Positions 1-5,222 of a stretch of 5,222 bases of DNA are shown here, piece by piece. The position numbers were made by a program, and so were the translations under genes. Location of the stretch: the NCBI GenBank assembly GCA_017432405.1, contig JAFRJF010000127.1:1-5222 (forward strand), in the 5' to 3' direction. The stretch is from Clostridia bacterium. Lineage in GTDB: Bacteria > Bacillota_A > Clostridia > Christensenellales > Aristaeellaceae. The notes below the pieces were generated by a model. The model was given only the letters and a program-made list of their open reading frames with translations. It ran no database searches and was not told the DNA's origin. The stretch's first letter is position 1. Each line of letters starts with the position of its first letter.

Positions 1-480
1 CACGACGGCATGAAGCCCAATCTCAGCTGGAACGCCTCGCAGCTGGACGACTGGCTGGAGGAAAAGCTTTCAAAGGATCTCCACAGCGTCGAGGACCTGC
101 TCTCCCAGGTAGGGTATACCCTGGATGAGATGAAGCAGAGCGACCCCTCCGCCTATGAAGCGTTCACCCAGGCCACGCCGCCCTTCAACTTTGCCCAGAC
201 GGCGCAGGCGTTATACCTGGAGGCCGAGGCGCTGCGTCAAACACTGCGCTGGTACCAGGACCAGCTGACGGAGGCCTCGAACACCATCGCCGAGATGTCC
301 CGCCGCATGGAGGAAGAGGGCGACGGCATGTTCGATTCCGACAAGGTGCGCTGGTCGGCGCGGATCGAGGCGGCGACAAGGGAGATCACCGAGATCCGAC
401 AGACCGTCGTCGCCAACGCCGACACCTGGGAGAAGCGGATCGAGGAGCTTCAGGACTACACGGTGCTTGGCCCTGCGGGC
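1..480 (+). other. Helical, coiled-coil-prone N-terminal region (residues 1-160)
   Basis: Residues 1-160 are rich in Glu, Gln, Leu, Ala and Arg, with few predicted strands. Two stretches, about 65-107 (including YLEAEALRQTLRWYQDQL) and 113-153 (including RIEAATREITEIRQ and WEKRIEELQDY), show hydrophobic residues at 3-4 spacing, as in an antiparallel helical hairpin or coiled coil. A shorter amphipathic segment lies at 11-45 (WNASQLDDWLEEKL). The only Gly/Pro breaks are near 57-61 and 107-112, which would separate the helices. The region could space the domains, mediate oligomerisation or pack on the following domain. No family is recognised, and the helical call comes from reading the residue pattern. 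Confidence 0.6.
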
Positions 481-3400
481 GACGAAGAAGGCAGCCAGTA
501 TGTGGGCGCGTGGATGGACAGCCTGTTCCGCCAGTCCGGCCAGCCCCAGACGAATTCGGTATCGGTCTCCCGGGTCTCGCCCAACGCCTCCCGGTCCGGC
601 CGGTTGTCCTCTGCGGCGGGCCTGGCGGCCAACGACGTGGCGGACGCGAAGATCACCGTCATCACCGAAAACGAGGTGGCCATCGTGCTCCAGACGGGCA
701 CGAAGGAAAAGCCCGTGCCCGTGAAGGGCGTGGATGTGTGGGCGGATGACGTCCTGAATAACGACGACCCGGTGCTCTGCTACCATTCCAACGAGAACGG
801 CGCGGTGGTGCTGCCGGTCAACCTGTTCCGAACGGATGAATTCGACGTGGTGCACCTGCACCTGAGGGTGGACCCCACCAAGCAGGGCTTCCGGGACTAC
901 GTCGTCGAGGACATGGACCTTGAAAAGGGCGAGGTGTTCACCCACACCCTGACGCCCATCAACGATACATCGGCAAACGCCACCGGCGGGGCGGTAAGCA
1001 ACGCCGATGGCGATCCCTACGTCTACATGATGTCCTTTGAGTCAAAGGACATCATGCACGAGGAATACGACATGATCTATTCCCCACTGAACGACTATGA
1101 GTTCGAGATCAAGGTGGGGGTCAAGAACACCGAGGGGAAGAACCTGCCGGACCTGCTGATGCGCTACTACAGCTACGGGAAGATGAACCTCGGCCCCAGC
1201 TTCGACAAGATGGATGAGTACTGGGCCTCCCCCACCCGCAAGGAGGGAGACGTATACGTCTTCAAGGGGAAGTGGAAGCAGCTGTTTGCCCCCAAGGCCA
1301 ACAAGGATCAGCGGCCCACCTTCATGTTCGGCAAGGACGCCCCGGCGTCGCTGACCTTCCCCAGCCAGCTGGTGGCCCAGCAGAGCGCCACGGAAAAGCC
1401 CCTCAACGAGGGCACCGGCGCCGACGGCGGCATATTCGCCAAGGTGCTGAAAAATGGCATGGACTTCGGCTTTACGATTCCCGTGGTGGACATCAAGGTC
1501 AAGTTTGATCTGCCCTTCAAGAGTTATTTGCCCAGGCTGTTCGTAGATCCCGGCGGATATGTGGTCATCTACATGGGCGCGCCCATGTTTGAGGACACAA
1601 TCAAAAAATGGAAGGCAAACTGGCAGAGCGAGGATCTGCGCGTATACAAGCACGTCCAGAAAACCATAGAAAGAAAGGGCTGGCTGGGCAACTACATGGC
1701 CCAGTACAACCTGGCCAAGGATATCTACAAGGCAAAGGCCTGGAAGTTCTTCGGCGAGTCGAAGTTTAACGTGGGCTTCTTTGTGGTGCTCACCGGACGC
1801 TGGGAGCTGGATAAGGACATCCCGAGTGTCATCTCCAAGAACATCAGCCTCCGGGGCGGCGTCGGAGTAACGCTCAGCTACAGCTACAGCTGGACCATCA
1901 GCTATCCCCTTGGGCCGGTGCCGGTGTACGTGTGCTTTACGCTGGGGGTGTCGGCGGGCTTCTCTATGGAGAGTTCGGTCAACTTCTGCATCGTAAACGG
2001 CGAATTACGGAATTGGGATATACGCCCTGTCAGCAACATCACCATCACCGTCGGGTTTATGCTCAGCGGCCAGCTGGGCTTTGGCATCAAGGACTTCCTG
2101 GACGCCTGGGTGCGGGTGGCCGCGTCGCTGAATTTCAACCTTCGCCTGAGCATCATAGACACGTCGCCCTCGTCCTTCACCATCGTCGGCGGGGTCAATC
2201 TGACGGTGGGCGTCACGTTATTCCTTGCCTCCATCACCAAGAACTGGAAGGTGAAAGAACGGCAGTTCTGGCCCACAAGTAACGCCAACCTGCTGGACTA
2301 TTACATGAACGCCGAGGCCGACGACGACACAGAGACCATCGAGGCCGTGTCCGACGAGCCCTACCGCTATCCGGCGCTGACCTCCGAATTGAAGGAGCTG
2401 CAGATGACCTACGGCCCGGAGAACTCCGGCACCGCCTACAAGCTTTTGAGTGTGGGGGGCAAGACCTTCCTGTTCTCCGTCCGGCATGAATGGAACAGAA
2501 AAGAGGGGCCGACCGGGCGTATCTCCTATGAGCGCAAGCGGGTCGGGCGCGTCGCCTGGCAATGCCTGGAGACCGATTCAACCGACACCTGGAATTCCGT
2601 CAAGGACTTCATCGAGAATGGTTCCGCCTTTGATAAGTCTATCGCCAGGTATGTTCAGACCCGCAGCGATTACGACTTCGACGTCTACACAGACGGGCGG
2701 TTTGTGTATCTGGCCATCGCCTGCGCCGGTAAATTTGACGAAAACGGCTATCCGGTGCGCGACAACCTGAGCGATCCCAGCACATACGACTCTGACAACA
2801 TCAACCAGGGCCTGTATTCCCTGGTGCTGGAGCACGACGGCAAGGGCGGGCTGCGCTATCCTTCGGTGGATATTGCCATGCTGGACAGCTGCAATTTGCG
2901 GCTTGCGACCATCCAGGGCCTGGACGTCTGGAGCGGAAACACCTATCGGAAGTATACCTTGAACAGCCTCAGCAACCCCAAGATTACCTCCGCTCGGGCC
3001 GTGTGGAAGGATGAGGCCCAGGAAAGGCTTGACCACTTCGAAATCTACGGCCAGTGCAATTGGATCGATTACCCGGATCACACCGGCGATGTGGGCACCA
3101 CCGGCTTTGTGGTGAACAAGCACTATATGCGCCTTTTCACCGACAAGACGGTGAAAAGTGGAATGGGCGATGGTTATGAGCGCGTGCAGGCACTGACGCT
3201 GATGGACATGGACGCAGACAAGCTGGACTCCTCAGCCATCGCAATGACATCCGACAGGGGCTACGCGATGAGCTTTGTGGGCCTGAGCCGGCCGAAGGAC
3301 GGCGGGGAGGGCGACGCCGCCATCGAGCTGTTCGGCTTCGACATGAACCGCTCCGGGGCCGAAAGGACGGCCATCGTGCTGGAGAAGGGTGATATCGACA

Positions 3401-5222
3401 GCATGGTGCTGATGGAGGACCGGATCGGCCAGGTATGGAATCAAAGCGGACGCCTCGTGTTCTACACCATGCGGGACATGAGCGACGACGGCGTGGTCCG
3501 CAACCGCCTCCACGGCCTGCATATCGCGCCGGTGGAGGGCGCGGGCGGCAATCATCCCAGCTATGAGGTGACGAAGTACACCTACGACGCCGTCATTCCC
3601 TCCGGCAAATTCGACATCTGCTACATGGGCGACGTGCCCTACCTGTACTGGGTGTCCACAGTTGAGAAGCAGAAGGACAGCGACCCGGATATCTGGCGCA
3701 TCTGGACCATGTGCTACGACTCCGCCGCCAACACCCTGACCGATCCCGCGGTGTTCGCGGAGCTGCCCGTGCGAAGGGTCACCTACACCACGAAGGACGA
3801 TGACGGCGAAGAACTCCACTACCGCCTGGAGGCCGCGCCGGGCCACGCCTTTTTGACCGGCACGGGCACGGCTTACATCAATGCCGTCGCCAGCAATCAT
3901 CAGATCATCGGTCAAAAGTACAGGCCCGAGATGCCGCCCACCTCGCTGTTCAGTTTCAAGGAGATGCTCACGCCGTCGGTCAACCTCACAGCGGCCATCC
4001 CCCGACAGCTGGCCGTCAAGGCAGGCGACTTCGAGGACGTGACCCTGGGCCTGCGCAACGAGGGCAACCTGGCCATCTCCACCTTCGATATCGCCATGTA
4101 CGAGGTGGTGGACGGCGTGGCGGGCAAAAAACCGGTAAGCACCGTGCACATCAATGCCAAGGACCCCGAGAAGAGCAAGGTGATATACTACGGTTCCAAA
4201 GATTTGCAGCTGACGAACATATTCTCTCCTACGGCTGTGCTCAAGTTCGTTGAAGGGAAAAAGGGCGAGGTGGTCATGGCCGGCCGGCCGGCGGGCTACC
4301 GCGAGGAGGACTATGACATCACCCCGCGCAAGCGCGACTGGGTGCTGGATGAGCAGACCACCCGGTACACCCTGTCCATCGGCAGTTCCGTCGGCGTGGA
4401 CGCCCAGGTAACCGATGCCAGCTCGCCCCGGTACATCAAGACGGACATACTGTTCCCCGGCTCCACGGGCTCGTTTATGGGCGCGTTCAAGATCCCCGAG
4501 AGCTGGGAGGGCGATAAGACGCTGCGGATAAAGCTTGTCAAGGCGACGGTGGAATCCAACCTGGCCCGGGCCGTGGCCAACGCCGCGGGCCTCGCCGCCA
4601 ACGCCCCCGAGAGCGCGACCCTCGAATACGTGCTGAACGAAAAGACCGGGAAGCTGGAGCTGCAGGCGCCGCTCCAGGCCAACGCGACGGTGGAAAACGC
4701 CATCGCCTCCGGCCTGTACGCCAACGAGATCGACACCTCCTCCGCGGACATGATCGTGCATGTACAGGACGTAGAGGTCAAACACCGAATCTACGAGGGC
4801 CTCGGGGGCGAGCGGATGGTAGACATCGTCATCCACAACCACGCCGCCACCCGGACCAGGCTGACCCTGTCCTGCGCGGTGTACGTGGACGGCGCCAGCG
4901 ACCCGTACATCCTGAACCTGCCCTACTACAATAACACCTCCTCCCGCAGGACCCAGACCATCACCCTGCCGGTGAGCGCCCTGGTGGACGATGTGACGAA
5001 GCACAAGAGCGCCCGGGTGGTGATCACCGCCGTGGGCGCCGACGAGCGGGCCTATGCCAACAACGAATTCAGCGTTTACTTCGATGGCGATACCCCTCTC
5101 AGCTTTGTACGCCAGCCCGGAGATACCACCGTGCAGGAGGGCGAGGACGTGGCCTTCACCGTGGAGGTGACCGGCGGCACAGAGCCCTACAGCTACCAGT
5201 GGCAGATCTACAACCCGAAGAC
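1..5222 (+). CDS. Giant multidomain surface protein with CARDB-like and Ig-like domains, partial at both ends
   Basis: Frame 1 is open over all 1740 codons, with C/G-rich third positions and sensible protein composition throughout. The gene starts before and ends after the window. The Met at codon 4 has no room for a ribosome binding site, and no signal peptide follows it. Domain order by residue: helical/coiled-coil region 1-155, Ser/Ala linker 179-215, transthyretin-like beta domain 216-320, beta-rich module with GPVPVYV 481-754, possible beta-propeller 819-1300, CARDB-like domains near 1325-1520 and 1581-1699, Ig-like domain from 1701 to the edge. This architecture is typical of very large exported proteins of gut Clostridia. 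Only ten cysteines are present, which suits an extracellular protein. No LPXTG motif, SLH domain or catalytic motif is visible. The likely role is adhesion or scaffolding at the cell surface, inferred from domain types only. No frameshift or internal stop is seen, so the gene looks intact. I do not recognise a named gene. Confidence 0.93.
535..645 (+). other. Ser/Ala/Asn-rich interdomain linker (residues 179-215)
   Basis: Residues 179-215 are low in bulky hydrophobics and rich in Ser, Ala, Asn, Arg and Gln, including SVSVSRVSPNASRSG and SSAAGLAANDVADA. This separates the helical N-terminal part from the first beta domain and reads as a flexible linker. The AAGLAAN heptapeptide recurs near two later domain borders. 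Confidence 0.5.
646..960 (+). other. Transthyretin/carboxypeptidase-regulatory-like beta domain (residues 216-320)
   Basis: Residues 216-320 show a strand succession common to regulatory-like beta sandwiches. It runs AKITVIT, EVAIVLQTG, then PVKGVDVWADD ('added-on' strand plus turn), a polar loop, SNENGAVVLPVNLF (the NG turn and following strand typical of this fold), VVHLHLRV, GFRDYVVEDMDLEKGEVFTHTL. In CarboxypepD_reg-like and related surface-protein modules the pattern is strand, V-x-G-x-x-V, then N/D-G plus strand, ending in a strand after a charged turn. No catalytic role is known for such modules; they usually act as rigid stalk units. The match is by pattern only, and other beta-sandwich families are possible. 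Confidence 0.4.
1026..1056. repeat. Perfect 14-bp inverted repeat with 3-nt loop inside the coding sequence
   Basis: Bases 1026-1039 (catgatgtcctttg) are the exact reverse complement of 1043-1056 (caaaggacatcatg), separated by the triplet agt. The next outer pair (1025 a, 1057 c) does not match, so the arm ends there. The hairpin lies inside codons 342-352, encoding Y-MMSFESKDIM. No T-run follows, so it does not look like an intrinsic terminator, and the frame continues for more than 4 kb. It could form a strong mRNA hairpin or a DNA cruciform. Confidence 0.9.
1441..2262 (+). other. Beta-rich module with GPVPVYV signature (residues 481-754)
   Basis: The module opens with MDFGFTIPVVDIKVKFDLPF (residues 487-506). 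A short amphipathic helical stretch follows (532-585, including FEDTIKKWKANWQSEDLRVY and YNLAKDIYKAKAWKFF). Then come at least six strands in which residues alternate polar and hydrophobic: FNVGFFVVLTGRWEL, RGGVGVTLSYSYSWTISYP, GPVPVYVCFTLGVSAGFSM, NITITVGFMLSGQLGFGI, AWVRVAASLNFNLRLSII and SSFTIVGGVNLTVGVTLFL. From memory, similar stretches with a Y-x-Y-[ST]-W strand followed by a (G)PVPVY turn occur in other giant surface proteins of gut Clostridia, but I know of no assigned function. The pattern fits a large curved sheet or barrel-like domain. It is not a classical transmembrane helix set, because Gly, Ser, Thr and Asn are too frequent. Confidence 0.5.
2455..3900 (+). other. Possible degenerate beta-propeller region (residues 819-1300)
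   Basis: Residues 819-1300 contain recurring units. Each has a short aromatic/aliphatic strand after a small turn, a polar insertion, a second strand and a third strand with D/N-G-like turns. Strand starts that look equivalent are GGKTFLFSVRHEW (819), DGRFVYLAIACAG (898), ITSARAVWKDEA (995), DRGYAMSFVGLS (1085), SGRLVFYTMRDM (1149) and GDVPYLYWVSTVEK (1210). Second strands such as GLYSLVLEHDG, RLHGLHIAPVEG and DIWRIWTMCYD follow each by about 20-35 residues. Spacing of about 50-80 residues fits five to seven propeller blades with variable loops. Propellers in surface proteins commonly bind glycans or proteins. Sequence identity between units is low, so the call rests on strand rhythm and is tentative. 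No WD40, Kelch or NHL signature is present. Confidence 0.35.
3973..4560 (+). other. First CARDB-like beta-sandwich domain, possibly with a C-terminal insertion (residues 1325-1520)
   Basis: The segment PSVNLTAAIPRQLAVKAGDF, then EDVTLGLRNEGNLAISTFDIAMYEVVDG (residues 1345-1372, read in two parts), follows the CARDB pattern: an opening strand, a Gly-Asp turn, a V-x-L-x-L-x-NEGN strand and turn, then a strand ending in an aromatic and a polar loop. CARDB (cell adhesion related domain in bacteria) and related NEW3-like domains serve as stalk repeats in surface and secreted proteins. The usual unit is near 100 residues. This one is followed by further strands (YTLSIGSSVG, YIKTDILFPG, TLRIKLVKATVES) up to about 1520, so it may hold a second sandwich or a long insertion. 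Confidence 0.55.
4741..5097 (+). other. Second CARDB-like domain (residues 1581-1699)
   Basis: Strands read DMIVHVQDVEVKHRI, GERMVDIVIHNHAATRTRLTLSC, then AVYVDGASDPYILNL, TQTITLPVSAL, ARVVITAVGADERAYANNEFSVYF. The closing strand-turn-strand with D-E-x-x-Y-A-NN before the last strand is the usual end of CARDB-type repeats, where an E/D-x-N-NN turn precedes a short strand. The conserved N after the second strand (IHNH) matches the N-x-G position of the family, although Gly is replaced by His. The domain sits directly before an Ig-like domain, as expected for a stalk of stacked beta sandwiches. Confidence 0.5.
5101..5222 (+). other. Start of bacterial Ig-like domain, cut by window edge (residues 1701-1740)
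   Basis: The sequence FVRQPGDTTVQEGEDVAFTV followed by EVTGGTEPYSYQWQIYNPK matches the start of the bacterial Ig-like repeats common in Clostridia surface proteins: a QP turn, a V-x-E-G-E/D-x-V-x-F strand, a TGG-x-x-P turn and the Y-x-Y-Q-W core tryptophan strand. Such domains are usually tandem, so more copies may follow outside the window. The second half of the domain is not visible. Confidence 0.75.

Noticed and set aside
10..12. ATG at codon 4 as the gene start
   Set aside because: Only nine bases precede it and they are in frame and coding-like. No ribosome binding site or signal peptide is visible.
211..945. 244-residue minus-strand open frame, with similar ones at 1042-1653 and 2578-3123
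   Set aside because: They are in the same codon-opposed register as the sense gene and end at sense TTA or TCA codons. They are shadows of a GC-rich gene.
1026..1056. Hairpin as an intrinsic transcription terminator
   Set aside because: No T-run follows the stem, and the coding frame continues for over 4 kb without interruption.
1875..1891. Short tandem repeat (cagcta twice plus cagct)
   Set aside because: It encodes an S-Y-S-Y-S-W strand typical of the module. It is too short to be called a repeat element, although slippage there is possible.
1902..2288. Overlapping frames on both strands around the beta-rich module
   Set aside because: They are short, out of frame with the continuous + frame, and have no recognisable protein features.
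3205..3240. DMDADKLDSSAI as an EF-hand or dockerin calcium loop
   Set aside because: Positions 1, 3 and 5 are Asp, but the glycine at position 6 and the acidic residue at position 12 are missing, and no flanking helices are evident.
4278..4292. GGCC-repeat palindrome
   Set aside because: It is a short GC-rich stretch encoding A-G-R-P-A and expected by chance in DNA of this composition. Nothing suggests a site.
3232..5004. 590-residue minus-strand open frame
   Set aside because: It lies exactly opposite the codons of the sense frame and ends at a sense TCA codon. Its composition (runs of Gly, Val, His and Arg) has no domain-like structure, while the + frame shows coherent domains.

Overview
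The window is the interior of one very large protein gene read on the + strand. Frame 1 runs from the first base to the last (1740 codons) without a stop, and neither the true start nor the stop is visible. There are no intergenic gaps, RNA genes, insertion sequences, CRISPR arrays, promoters or terminators that I can support. Open frames on the minus strand and in the other + frames are shadows of this gene.

The visible part of the protein (roughly 190 kDa, both ends missing) reads as a multidomain, probably exported surface protein. In order: (1) an alpha-helical, coiled-coil-prone N-terminal part (nt 1-480); (2) a Ser/Ala/Asn-rich linker (about 535-645); (3) a compact beta domain resembling transthyretin or carboxypeptidase-regulatory-like folds (646-960), followed by a less defined segment; (4) a beta-rich module of alternating polar and hydrophobic strands with a GPVPVYV signature (about 1441-2262); (5) a long region of repeated strand patterns that may be a degenerate beta-propeller (about 2455-3900); (6) two CARDB-like beta-sandwich domains (about 3973-4560 and 4741-5097); (7) the beginning of a bacterial Ig-like domain at the right edge (5101-5222), probably the first of more.

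The DNA is GC-rich by eye (near 60%), with C/G-ending codons preferred and AAG and GAG common. The protein is poor in cysteine (10 in 1740). With the CARDB and Ig-like domains, this fits a GC-rich gut Clostridia/Bacillota (Oscillospirales-like) or a related Gram-positive commensal. The taxonomic call is an inference.

The domains form one polypeptide, so there is no operon logic to read. The plausible overall role is a long extracellular adhesin or scaffold in which CARDB and Ig-like domains act as a stalk and the propeller or beta-rich modules carry binding functions. No catalytic motif, sorting signal or signal peptide is visible. At the DNA level the most unusual element is a perfect 14-bp inverted repeat with a 3-nt loop inside the coding sequence at 1026-1056.
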